Positions 46,735 through 58,306 of a stretch of 64,000 bases of DNA are shown in pieces. The notes beneath the pieces are model-generated. The model saw nothing but the letters and a program-made list of their open reading frames with translations. It was not told the origin of the DNA and did no database searches. The stretch is taken from the NCBI GenBank assembly GCA_027924645.1, contig BSBN01001752.1, forward strand, positions 10,372,001-10,436,000, written 5' to 3'. The stretch comes from Cunninghamia lanceolata (Eukaryota; Streptophyta; Pinopsida; Cupressales; Cupressaceae). How positions within the stretch are numbered: the first letter of the stretch is position 1; every line of letters starts with the position of its first letter. Made by a program: the position numbers and the translations under genes.

Positions 46735-49686
46735 TGTTGGTCATGATGTTAGTCATTCACAAACATAGAATAAAAGTTACACAACAACCTTTACTCATCT
46801 TGAAAGATACGATGAATTCAGAGAATTCATGATCCCAAGTCTCCGTTGATTAGGTCTTAATCTACTGACGTTACTCAGTGGTTGATGTGTGTTGCTATTT
46901 TCCATTCAGGGGCCTTACGTGTTTCTACAAATTTCATCATTATTTCTTCCAAATATCCTGCTCTATATGCCTGCTCTGCATAAATCTCCAACAATTCTAC
47001 TTCTGCACTGTGAATTTAGTCAAATAATATGCCTATAGGCTGATATTTGCATGATTTCTACCATTATTTATGATTCTTTGCATGATATTTTCAATACTAC
47101 ATGTATTTAACTCAAATATGCTAATGATTTTCAGTTACCTACGGGATTTCAGCATATTTCTCTGTTCTGCTTGTTATTTATCATGATTTGCAGTTATGGT
47201 GATGAATTTATGAAATTAAAAAAAGGAAAAGGGTTAAAGAATAAGATTCCCAAAACTACTTGACTGAGATCACTGATCCACATACGAGCTCCCATACATG
47301 CAATGAAAAGAAGGAAACTAGAATCATACTTCACCAGGACATTCCACAAATCCACATGATCCAGTGCAAATCTTCAAAGGAAAAGTTGACAACAACATGT
47401 AATGAAATGAAAGCGCTTCCAGTTGAACACAGCATTCACCAGTACATATCCAGAAATCAACAGGAAGATTACGTAAAATTTAGAATCAGGATGTAATCTG
47501 AAACTTCATATCCATTCAGTATGCTCAAGAACAGGTACATTTACAGTGATCTGAAGAAAGAACCTTGACATTTCAACAATTCTATCCTCATTAGTCTCAG
47601 TAATCCGATCTCCCAATTGATTCTACAGTAATTGGCCTTAATGCACCAAATATTTTCTCTTTTTATTGTATCTCCCCTTTTACAGCTCAGGATCTGGCTC
47701 TTATATAGAACAAATGCCAGAAAACAGTTACAATGATCCAAGGATCAGGATCCTCCCATAACAATCAACGGTCCAGATGAAAAGCACATGCTTCGCTAGT
47801 TGGCAAATGTACAGCTGGCACAGAATATTCCAGCATCTTCAATTTGATTCGGTCTCCAGCTGGCAAATAGCATATTTGACAATATCATCCTCACTTCTGG
47901 TTCATGTTGCCTCCATGTGCAACCATACAATGCTCAGCTTCAGCAGCAGCATCATGACTTCCTTTAACCTTCCTTTGAATCCGGCTCTGTATATTTCGGC
48001 ATGTGTATCGGGTTCACATCATATTCGCATCGGTGTGACCACATATGATCGGAGTGACAAAATTAGACTTGGCCGATGGTAAAACATACACCGATGCCAG
48101 AAATCATGATGACATCCACCCATCGAGAAGACAACCAATATCGGAGTGAAAAATCAAGACAGGGCCGACAGTTAAAACTACGCCGATCAACAGCATATCG
48201 GTGTGACTATCTCCATCAGGGAGAAAATATAAAGCATGGCTGATATCATATGCTGGGCCGATGGACAATCTTAGGGCTTTCTACCTATCTGCAGGATATC
48301 GTGAAATATGATGCTCCCCCTTCCAAATGCTCTGATGACGTCACCGTCATGTTTCACTTCTGTATATTGGGGAAAAGAATGACATCATCATCATCATCAT
48401 GTCAAAGGAAAATAGGAGGATATGAAATATGATCCTGCTGCTGAGGAAAGGAATATGATGGTGACGTCATCGTCATATTCGGGCTTCATTAAAATGCAAA
48501 AGATGACATCACCATCATGTTTAGTTAAGATCAGGGGATAAATGTAATATCAGGTCACCTAAGGAAGATGATCAGGTGGTGAATGTAATATGACCCCTTT
48601 GCGGCCAAGGTAACCCTCTCGAAAGATCAGGATGATGATGATCATCAGGATATCCGAGGCTTTTGTTAAACTTAGAACAGGACGTCATCATCATATTCGC
48701 GAACCGGATCATGCTTTGGAAAATATCCTGTCAAAATGTAAATATGATGATGATGTCATCAGGATGTTTCTTTCTTCGTTTATCGTCTTCGGATGATGTC
48801 ATCAGGATATTTGTTAAGGGTGATATTTTGCATCAGGATGATATTAACGAATATCGGGTTACCTTCAAAAACATGATGCTCGCGATACAAAAAACCGCTC
48901 GACGGGGAAAACTTACGATCACTTAAATTTGACGTCTGGATATTTGAACCTCAGGATATTATCGGGGGGGACATTTCAAATATGATGATGATGTTCTTCA
49001 AACAGCAAAACTGAGTTTATAAGATATGACCCTCTTCTTGCGAATATCAGGATGATGACCCGCCGATAGGACTTTGACATGCGCATGCAAATTATGCAGA
49101 TGGTGGACTTTCTAGGCAGGGTGATATTATAATATCAGCATGATATTATAATATCAGGTGATGTAAAAAAAAAAAATATCATGATGCTCGTTGTTATGAA
49201 ATATGACCCTCCTAAAATCATGATGCTCACGATGCACATAAGGTTATTTGACGGGTAAAACACACTATCACCTAAGATTGACGTCCGAATATTTCGACTG
49301 CATGATTTTATCGGGTGATAGATCAAGATCATGATGACCTTGACAACATGACTGAGGATAAAAATATGATGATCCTCTTGCGATTATCAGGTTTGACCAA
49401 AACTTTGACTGCTCATAACTCCCTCATATGGACGAATTTTCAGGTGATGTAAAAGGCAAACCTGCATGGAATTTCAAGCTCTTTCTAAATATGAGGTCAT
49501 AGAAACAAAATATGAACTTTGACAAACTGACCTCATGATGATGACCTACCTCATCTAATATCATGATGATGATGCACCTGACTCATTTTTACCAAACCCC
49601 CAGAAAACAGACAACACAAGCCAAGCCAAAAGTTGGGTCCCTGTTTTGATAATGCAAAATGGGGCGTGTTGTGTAACCACACAACA
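46735..49686 (-). repeat. Element I 3' LTR
   Basis: Near-identical to 52784-55729. The first part (46735-48000) is ordinary sequence. The rest is ATGATG-rich with TGACGTCA words, for example 48336-48343. ORF-like frames inside it are not believed to be genes. Confidence 0.93.
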
Positions 49687-50572
49687 ACTTGCCACCAAAG
49701 AAAACAACAAAATTCAAATAATTCAAAAGGTGAGGATAAATTAAAACATAAATTTCCAACTCCTATTAAGCATGAGCATCCTAATCCTTTCTAACTGGTA
49801 TCATGTTCATCAATGTAACAATGAATTGATAAGGGATCAATTGTGTGCATGTGATTCATATACTCATCTTGAAACTGAGTTGAATAAGTCAGTGACTGGT
49901 GTTAAGCTACCTAGTTTGGTTCATCCTTCATAGCCAACCGGATAGAGCCTTGCTGCCAGCAGGCATCCATAGCCCCAGCAAGGTTATCGTTGCAATTCTC
50001 CTAAGTAGAGCCCCACTGCCAGCAAGTGTCTATAGCTCCGGTAGAGTTACTTAGATGACTTAATCTGGATTTCAGAAAATCCATTTTATTATTTTATTTA
50101 TTTTATATTTTGAATTTAATTCTTAAGATATAACAGTTGTAGCCTCATGATACAAGGAATGGTCACTTGTTGAAATTAAGTTGAGAATTGCAATGGTAGC
50201 AAGGGCAACCTTTAGATTTTTCACTTAACCCCTACATTGATATGTTCAACAAACCCAAGGCTGTTAGGTGTGTCATTGTGAGGATCACCTTGACTCAAGA
50301 AAAGTAGTACTGATGAATATGATACCACAGACCTGATCAAGAATACCTATACTGATATGAGTTACAACCTATGTAAAAACTTATATCCAACTTTTGAATT
50401 CTAACAATTTATGCAGTGTTCTTAAGTAATAAGGTGCACCAGTTTTGCCCAACCAAAACAAAGACTCAACAAAGCAAAACACAAAGCAACCTGTACAAAC
50501 AGCTAACCTACAAAAGGAAACAAAAGAAACAGAACAAGAAAGCAAAACAAGCAAACTGTACAAACAACTAAC
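49687..50572 (-). other. 3' untranslated spacer of element I
   Basis: Between the gag-like ORF and the 3' LTR on the minus strand. It holds an imperfect duplication of TAGAGCC(T/C)TGCTGCCAGCA-like words (49940-50050). No ORF with motifs. The purine-rich stretch next to the LTR (TGGTGGCAAG on the minus strand) is a weak PPT candidate. Confidence 0.5.
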
Positions 50573-52252
50573 CTACAAAATTATATACAAACCACTACTA
50601 GGTGAACAAAAACCAGAAAAAGACCTAAATACACCTGTATTTGCATACTTCTTTTGATTGTGCAGGAGCATCAGGGTATTAGTTATGGTTCTCAACCTAG
50701 CAAATTTATCCTTATATTCTGAAAAATATCCTGATATTCTGAATTCACTGTATTCAACAGAATGACTCTTGATGATCAGCAACTGAGGAAGCTCATCATG
50801 TTCATGATTAATCCATATGCATGTCTTATCTCCTAAATTTCCATAATCAAAATAGTAATCAACATCATTCACTGTGGAAAGGAGAAATACAACCTGGTGT
50901 ATTTCTGATTCTGTTGGACATGCTTCTTCATTGGCAGTTGGTCTTCCATTTGTCATTATATTTTCACTGCTTGGCTCAGTGTCTGGTCTCTCTTCAAATT
51001 GAAGGATGTATGACTCTTGATGTATTAATTCTCCATCTTTATCCAACTTTATCCCTTCATTCTGGATGTTCAGTTTATCTTCCAGTTCAGGAAACTTCTC
51101 AATATTTTCTTCAATTTCCTGCACATCAGCATCTAAATAAGTATCTTTATTATCACAACCTGATATACAGAAATTTATCATTTCTAAATCACTTGACTGT
51201 AAAGGAGAAACAACTTTCACTTGATAAGGACACTCCCCTGTTTCATTCTCAAAATATTTCTGAAGTGACATCTAATTATGCATAACAACTCCAAAGTCTT
51301 CTATATCTTCATCTTTCAGGAATTTTTTATTAAATAATTCACATCTTCTATCTATTAGAGGATCTGGTTCCATTAACCTGCAACATCCTTGCATTTGATC
51401 ATTCAATTCAAAGAAGTCAGGTAATAAATCAGCATTTATTTTATTTTCTATGACTCCCTGAGTTACCACTATAGGAACTTCATCATCAGCAGTGAATTTA
51501 AATTGCTCTACTATCTGTTTACACTTCTCTTTACCATAGAATGACTCCAGGAAAGATGTTTCATCTTCTTTATCAAAAGTATTAGGATCATAATCAAAAA
51601 TATTATCCTGATGAGTGGTTTCTTCTCTAAAATTTTCACAAGATTCATACCTGCATACTGACTGATCCTTACTTGTATTAGGAAGTAGAGAACTCCTATC
51701 AATCTCACCATAAAATGAATCAAGGAAAGATGTTTCCTCTTTTTTACCTTTTATAACCGATTCAGCTATTGTATTTTCTAGAATCTTTTTCAATATGGCC
51801 AAGTAGGGGTAGCAATCTCTCTCTGAATGCTCTTCATCATGTAATCTGCACTAGCTTTCAATCAAGACATCATCAATGGATAAACCTAATATTTGACTAC
51901 ACTGTATATTTCTAGACAAGTATAATTCAAAATCTTCAGAACAATCCACTTCAGTGTTTGGACAATGAATAACTTCTGGTGCTGCATCTACTTGTTGCTC
52001 CAGAATTTCCTCATTTTCCTGGCAAATTTCAGCCCTGAACACATCCGAGAAGAATATTAGTCCTTTCAAGTATAAATCCAACCTTGTAAGGAAAGTTAAA
52101 CAATTAATTTCACTGTGTTCCACAGTCTGGTGTATCTTGCAACAGGTAGATAAACCGAAGTTAGACAAAATGTGAGGGTAAAGCTGCCTATTCAAAGTTT
52201 CTTGAAATAAAGGAATGTTAATTTGACAATTGCCTTCATATACATCCATCAA
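50573..52252 (-). pseudogene. Gag-like ORF of element I with C-H-H-C knuckles
   Basis: One frame of 560 codons from the ATG at 52252 to 50573, with only two in-frame stops, TAG at 51851-51853 and TAG at 51272-51274. Two zinc-knuckle-like motifs of the plant gypsy gag form lie near its start: CKIHQTVEHSEINC (residues 38-51) and, just past the first stop, CRLHDEEHSERDC (135-147). The rest is acidic with repeats of a (S)FL(D/E)SFYG(E/K) word and DFFELNDQ. No protease or pol motif. The probable role is RNA binding or packaging; the divergent middle is unassigned. If TAG were read as Gln the protein would be continuous. Confidence 0.7.
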
Positions 52253-52483
52253 AATGAGACTCTATTTTTCAATTTTTAGGATTTTGAAATTTTAATGAGA
52301 TCTATCATATCTCAGAATAAAACTTGAAAGTTCAGAAAATCAAACTAATCTTTGATGCTTTGGGCTAGATCTTTGCAAAGGTGCAACCAAAATATCTCAG
52401 ATAAGAGATATTTGCAGACATTTAACTCAAATGCTGAAATATTTATGCAATACTTGTAGAAACCCAAAAATTCACAGCTCAGG

Positions 52484-52783
52484 CCCTCCTTCTAGCGCCA
52501 ATTTATGTTGCGTTAGAAGCGAGGGGCCTGCATAAAATGAATTATGACTAAAGCAATAGTGTCTTTTCTAGTTCTGCCCTCCTTCTAAATCATGATCATG
52601 ATGTTCTGCTGATGTTCTGACCTCCTTCTAGCGCCAATTTATGTTGCGTTAGAAGCGAGGGGCCTGCATGTATGTTAGCAAGATTTAAAGCGGGCTGATG
52701 AACAGAGGCAGGGGATATCACGTTAACTGAAAAGAATTTATTTGCTGAGAAACAGCTCACGCCCTCCTTCTAGCGCCAATTTA
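52484..52783 (-). repeat. Triplicated PBS-region block of element I
   Basis: TCTAGCGCCAATTTATGTTG occurs at 52491, 52627 and 52769, spacing 136 and 142 bases. The two inner copies go on with CGTTAGAAGCGAGGGGCCTG; the outer copy runs into the real LTR start. On the minus strand each is an LTR-like end (…CAACA) followed by TAAATTGGCGCTAGAAGGAG. A partial CCCTCCTTCTA copy is also at 52568. Confidence 0.85.
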
Positions 52784-55729
52784 TGTTGGTCATGATGTTA
52801 GTCATTCACAAACATAGAATAAAAGTTACACAACAACCTTTACTCATCTTGAAAGATACGATGAATTCAGAGAATTCATGATCCCAAGTCTCCGTTGATT
52901 AGGTCTTAATCTACTGACGTTACTCAGTGGTTGATGTGTGTTGTTGTTTTCCATTCAGGGGCCTTACGTGTTTCTACAAATTTCATCATTATTTCTTCCA
53001 AATATCCTGCTCTATATGCCTGCTCTGCATAAATCTCCAACAATTCACTTCTGCACTGTGAATTTAGTCAAATAATGTGCCTACAGGCTGATATTTGCAT
53101 GATTTCTACCATTATTTATGATTCTTTGCATGATATTTTCAATACTACATGCATTTAACTCAAATATGCTAATGATTTTCAGTTACCTACGGGATTTCAG
53201 CATATTTCTCTGTTCTGCTTGTTATTTATCATGATTTGCAGTTATGGTGATGAATTTATGAAATTAAAAAAAGGAAAAGGGTTAAAGAATAAGATTCCCA
53301 AAACTACTTGACTGAGATCACTGATCCACATACGAGCTCCCATACATGCAATGAAAAGAAGGAAACTAGAATCATACTTCACCAGGACATTCCACAAATC
53401 CGCATGATCCAGTGCAAATCTTCAAAGGAAAAGTTGACAACATGTAATGAAATGAAAGCACTTCCAGTTGAACACAGCATTCACCAGTACATATCCAGAA
53501 ATCAATAGGAAGATTACGTAAAATTTACAATCAAGATGTAATCTGAAACTTCATATCCATTCAATATGCTCAAGAATAGGTACATTTACAGTGATCTGAA
53601 GAAAGAACCTTGACATTTCAACAATTCTATCCTCATTAGTCTCAGTAATCCAATCTCCCAATTGATTCTACAGTAATCGGCCTTAATGCGCCAGATATTT
53701 TCTCTTTTTATTGTATGTCCCCTTTTACAGCTCAGGATCTGGCTCTTATATAGAACAAATGCCAGAAAACAGTTACAATGATCCAAGGATCAGGATCCTC
53801 CCATAACAATCAATGGTCCAGATGAAAAGCACATGCTTCGCCAGTTGGCAAATGTACAGCTGGCACAGAATATTCCAGCATCTTCAATTTGATTTGGTCT
53901 CCAGCTGGCAAACAGCATATTTGACAATATCATCCTCACTTCTGGTTCATGTTGCCTCCATGTGCAACCATACAATGCTCAGCTTCAGCAGCAGCATCAT
54001 GACTTCCTTTAACCTTCCTTCGAATCCGGCTCTGTATATTTTGGCATGTGTATCGGGTTCACATCATATTCGCATCGGTGTGACCACATATGATCGGAGT
54101 GACAAAATTAGACTTGGCCGATGGTAAAACATACACCGATGCCAGAAATCATGATGACGTCCACCCATCAGGAAGACAACCAATATCGGAGTGAAAAATC
54201 AAGACAGGGCTGACAGTTAAAACTACGCCGATCAACAGCATATCGGTGTGACTATCTCCATCGGGGAGAAAATATAAAGCATGGCTGATATCATATGCTG
54301 GGCCGATGGACAATCTTAGGGCTTTCTACCTATCTGCAGGATATCGTGAAATATGATGCTCCCCCTTCCGAATGCTCTGATGATGTCACCATCATGTTTC
54401 GCTTCTGTATATTGGGGAAAAGAATGACATCATCATCATCATCATGTCGAAGGAAAATAGGAGGATATGAAATATGATCCTGCTGCTGAGGAAAGGAATA
54501 TGATGGTGACGTCATCGTCATATTCAGGCTTCATTAAAATGCAAAAGATGACGTCACCGTCATGTTTAGTTAAGATCAGGGGATAAATGTAATATCGGGT
54601 CACCTAAGGAAGATGATCAGGTGGTGAATGTAATATGACCCCTTTGCGGCCAAGGTAACCCTCTCAAAAGATCAGGATGATGATGATCATCAGGATATCC
54701 GGGGCTTTTGTTAAACTTAGAACAGGATGTCATCATCATATTCATGAACCGGATCATGCTTTGGAAAATATCCTGTCGAAATGTAAATATGATGATGATG
54801 TCATCAGGATGTTTCTTTCTTCATTTATCGTCTTCGGATGACATCATCAGGATATTTGTTAAGGGTGATATTTTGCATCAGGATGATATTAACGAATATC
54901 GGGTTACCTTCAAAAACATGATGCTCGCGATACAAAAAACCGCTCGATGGGGAAAACTTACTATCACTTAAATTTGATGTCTGGATATTTGAACCTCAGG
55001 ATATTATCGGGGGGGACGTTTCAAATATGATGATGATGTTCTTCAAACAGCAAAACTGAGTTTATAAGATATGACCCTCTTCTTGCGAATATCAGGATGA
55101 TGACCCGCCGATAGGACTTTGACATGCGCATGCAAATTATGCAGATGGTGGACTTTCTAGGCAGGGTGATATTATAATATCAGCATGATATTATAATATC
55201 AGGTGATGTAAAAAAAAAATATCATGATGCTCGTTGTTATGAAATATGACCCTCCTAAAATCATGATGCTCACGATGCGCATAAGGTTATTTGACGGGTA
55301 AAACACACTATCACCTAAGATTGACGTCCGGATATTTCGACTGCATGATTTTATCAGGTGATAGATCAAGATCATGATGACCTTGACAACATGACTGAGG
55401 ATAAAAATATGATGATCCTCTTGCGATTATCAGGTTTGACCAAAACTTTGACTGCTCATAACTCCCTCATATGGACGAATTTTCAGGTGATGTAAAAGGC
55501 AAACCTGCATGGAATTTCAAGCTCTTTCTAAATATGAGGTCATAGAAACAAAATATGAACTTTGACAAACTGACCTCATGATGATGACCTACCTCATCTA
55601 ATATCATGATGATGATGCACCTGACTCATTTTTACCAAACCCCCAGAAAATAGACAACACAAGCCAAGCCAAAAGTTGGGTCCCTGTTTTGATAATGCAA
55701 AATGGGGCGTGTTGTGTAACCACACAACA
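52784..55729 (-). repeat. Element I 5' LTR
   Basis: Partner of 46735-49686. Scattered differences, many C/T or G/A inside TGACGTCA words (TGATGTCA at 54381-54388 where the other LTR has TGACGTCA at 48336-48343). Confidence 0.93.
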
Positions 55730-55761
55730 CCCCCCTCTCAGTTGTCTTGTGCATTTCAACA
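55730..55761 (+). repeat. Last 32 bases of the 5' LTR of element G
   Basis: CCCCCCTCTCAGTTGTC...TTTCAACA, the tail severed by element I. It matches the end of the 3' LTR (61691-61727). Confidence 0.9.
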
Positions 55762-55762
55762 A

Positions 55763-55775
55763 TTGGTATCAGAGC
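55763..55775 (+). other. Primer-binding site of element G
   Basis: TTGGTATCAGAGC, complementary to the 3' end of plant initiator-Met tRNA, one base after the LTR. Confidence 0.95.
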
Positions 55776-55819
55776 AAGGTTCCTCAGAAGTAAGCCTAAT
55801 AGCTTGAGGTTGATACAAG

Positions 55820-56860
55820 ATGTCTTACAAGAAGGAAGGTTCACAATTTGATGGGATGAATTATGGTTTATGGAAGGTACGAATGAAAATCCATCTTCTT
55901 TGTCTTGGTTATAGATTATGGAAAGCAGCAAAGACAAAGTATACCATGCCTCAGAATGGTTTAACAACTAAAGATGAAATCAAAGAATATGAGTTAAATA
56001 TAAAAGCTAGAGATGCTCTGTTAAGTGCCTTGTCTGACATTGAATTGGTAAAAGCCATGGATCTAGATACTACTCATGAAGTCTGGGAAAAGATGAAAAA
56101 TCTATATGAAGGAGATGAATCTGTAAAAAATACCAAATTATAGGTCCTGAAAGTAAAATATGAGGGTTTAAAGATGGGCGAAGATGAAAACATAACAACC
56201 TATATATAAAAGGTTGATGAAATTGTCAATGGAATCAAAGGTATGGGAGGAACTATTGATGAGAATGAAGCTGTGATGAAAATTCTTAGGTCATTACCTA
56301 AATCCTATAGTCACAAGCTAGCTGCAATTGAAGAAGTGATGACTGTGAAAAAGATCACTAAGGATCAATTGCTTGGAAAACTTACAGCCTTTGACATGAG
56401 AGAGTTTGGTGATTCTTTGCTGAAGATTGAATTCACCTTCAAAGCCAACACTTCAGAAAAGATCTCTAGAGCTAAGAAGTACAAGGTGGAACTTGATGAT
56501 GAGCTTGATGAAATTGAAGCTAACTTTGTTGATAGACTGCAAAGAGGTTCCGGTAAGTTCAAAGGAAAATTACCATTCAAATGTTTTACATGTGGTAAGG
56601 TTGGTTACTATGCTTCTAGGTGTCTTGAGAGAATTGAAAGGAATAGAAAAATATTTGAGAATAGACCTAGGATTCCAAAGAAATGCTACTATGTTAGAGA
56701 TCTTGATGATGAAGGTGTGATAGATGATGAATCTAATGATGCTAGTACTAGTGAAAATGAATGCTCTTTTATTGCCATTAAAGAAGAACTCATGTCTACT
56801 AATTCTGCTAGTTGTGTGAAGGAAGAAAAACTAGTGGAAGAAAGTGCTTTGGCTATTTAG
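55820..56860 (+). pseudogene. gag: Copia gag
   Basis: ATG at 55820. N-terminal capsid of the UBN2 type (GSQFDGMNYGLWKVRMKIHL, ALSDIELVKAMDLDTTHEVW), then GKLTAFDMREF and a CCHC knuckle in which His is Tyr (CFTCGKVGYYASRC near 56582). TAG near 56141 and TAA near 56207 interrupt the frame. It continues in the same frame into protease after a stop at 56858. Confidence 0.88.
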
Positions 56861-57319
56861 GTTGAGAAAGATAAGGATGAATGGATTATTGATAGTGGAT
56901 GCTCACATCACATAACTAGTGACAAAAGTAAGTTTGTGTGTTTGGAAAAGTATGATGGAGGTCTGGTTAGGTTTGGAGATAATGCAACTGGTAAGATTTG
57001 TGGAAAAAGATCTATTTCTTTTGATGAAAAGCACAACACTGATGATGTCCTATATGTGAAGGGTTTAAAGAATAATCTTTTGAGTGTTGGTCATATGTGT
57101 GACAAAGGTTATGATCTGAGATTCAAAGATAATGGGTACAAGATCATGGAAAGCTCTAGAATAGTGATTGCTACCGGTAAGAAGACCAGAGGCAACATTT
57201 ACCAATTAAGAGGAACTAATGATTATTGTTTATTGGCTCAGACAAATGAGAGTTGGCTATGGCATAGAAGGATGTGTCATATCAACTTTGATAATTTGGT
57301 GAAGATAAGTTTAGGATAG
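56861..57319 (+). pseudogene. Copia protease
   Basis: WIIDSGCSHHIT with the catalytic DSG intact (Asp 56891-56893), followed by LYVKGLKNNLLSVGHMCDKGY and the pre-integrase LWHRRMCHINFDNL. A TAG at 57317 ends the open stretch. Confidence 0.88.
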
Positions 57320-58306
57320 GCTGTGAGAGATTTACCAAAGCTTGTGAAACCTGCCAATACCATTTGTAAGGGATGTCATTTGGGGAAGCAGACAAGAACA
57401 AGTTTCAAGAGCAAAGAGCAATTTTCTGTTGGTTTGCTGGATCTAGTGCATACAAATTTGTGTGGTCCTACAAGGGTGAGAAGTCTACAAGGAGACAGGT
57501 ACTTCATGTTGCTTATTGATGATTATTCTAGGATGACTTGGGTCACTTTTCTAAGAGACAAATCAGAAGCCCTAGAAAAGTTCAAATCCTTCAAGGCAAT
57601 GGTTAAGAATGAGATAGAACTAAAAATTAAATGCTTGAGGTCTAATAGAGGAGGTGAGTTCACATCAAGTAAGTTCAACATTTTTTGTGAAGAACAAGGG
57701 ATAAAGAGATAGTTGTCTGCACCTAAGACTCCTCAGCAAAATGGAGTTGTTGAAAGAAAGAACAGGATAGTTCAAGAGGCTGCTAGGACCATGATGAAGG
57801 AAGTTGATCTACCAAAAGTTTACTAGAAAGAAGCTATACATATTGTTGTCTACATTCAAAACAAAGTTCAAGTCAAAGGTAATGGTACTAAAACTCCTTA
57901 TGAGTTGTGGTATGGAAGAATTCCTACAGTGAAATATTTCAAATTTTTTGGAAGCAAATGCTATATCAAAAGGGAAGAAGATCTAGGTAAGTTTTATGCT
58001 AGGTGTGATGAAGGAATCTTCCTTGGATACTCTACCAAGAGTAAGGCCTACCAGTGCTACAACAAAAGGCTGAAAAAGATTGTTGAGAGTGCTAATGTGA
58101 AGGTGGATGAAGACAAGGAAAGAACATCATATCTAAGTGGCTATGAATAAAATCAACCTGTTGTCACAGTAAATGAGAAGAAATATGAACAAGAAGACAG
58201 TCAAGATGAAGAAGAAAAGGCTCCAAAAAATGTAGTTAAGACTCCCAGGTATGTAAGGATCAATCATTCTGAAGATCAAATTATTGGAGACAAAAGAAAA
58301 GGGGTA
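57320..58306 (+). pseudogene. Copia integrase
   Basis: HHCC domain (WHRRMCH…CKGCHLGKQ) and core. The first and second catalytic Asp are both Asn: HTNLCGP (57455-57457) and RSNRGGEF (57644-57646). Glu is kept in NGVVERKN (57752-57754), spacing right for D35E. PYELWYGRIPTVKYFKFFGS and GIFLGYSTKSKAYQCYN follow, the usual copia integrase C-terminal region. Stops at 57710, 57824 and 58148. Confidence 0.87.

Larger units (their letters stand above)
46735..55729 (-). mobile_element. Young gag-only LTR element I inside the LTR of G
   Basis: Near-identical LTRs of 2952 bp (46735-49686) and 2946 bp (52784-55729), TGTTG...CAACA ends and a CCCCC target duplication (46730-46734, 55730-55734). On the minus strand: 5' LTR (52784-55729), PBS-like TGGCGCTAGAAGGAGGG at 52762-52778, three PBS-block copies, a gag-like ORF, spacer, 3' LTR. 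No protease, RT or integrase. Such elements with gag only are non-autonomous and need pol from a relative. Confidence 0.92.

Noticed and set aside
47260..47496. ORF conserved at 47260-47496 and 53308-53508
   Set aside because: Conservation follows from LTR identity; an indel changes the frame between the copies and no motif is present.
48663..48926. 87-codon ORF present in both LTRs of element I
   Set aside because: Its sequence is the ATGATG-rich repeat; repetition alone explains the open frame.
50821..51285. 154-codon plus-strand ORF
   Set aside because: Antisense to the gag-like ORF of element I, which has zinc-knuckle motifs and a longer frame.
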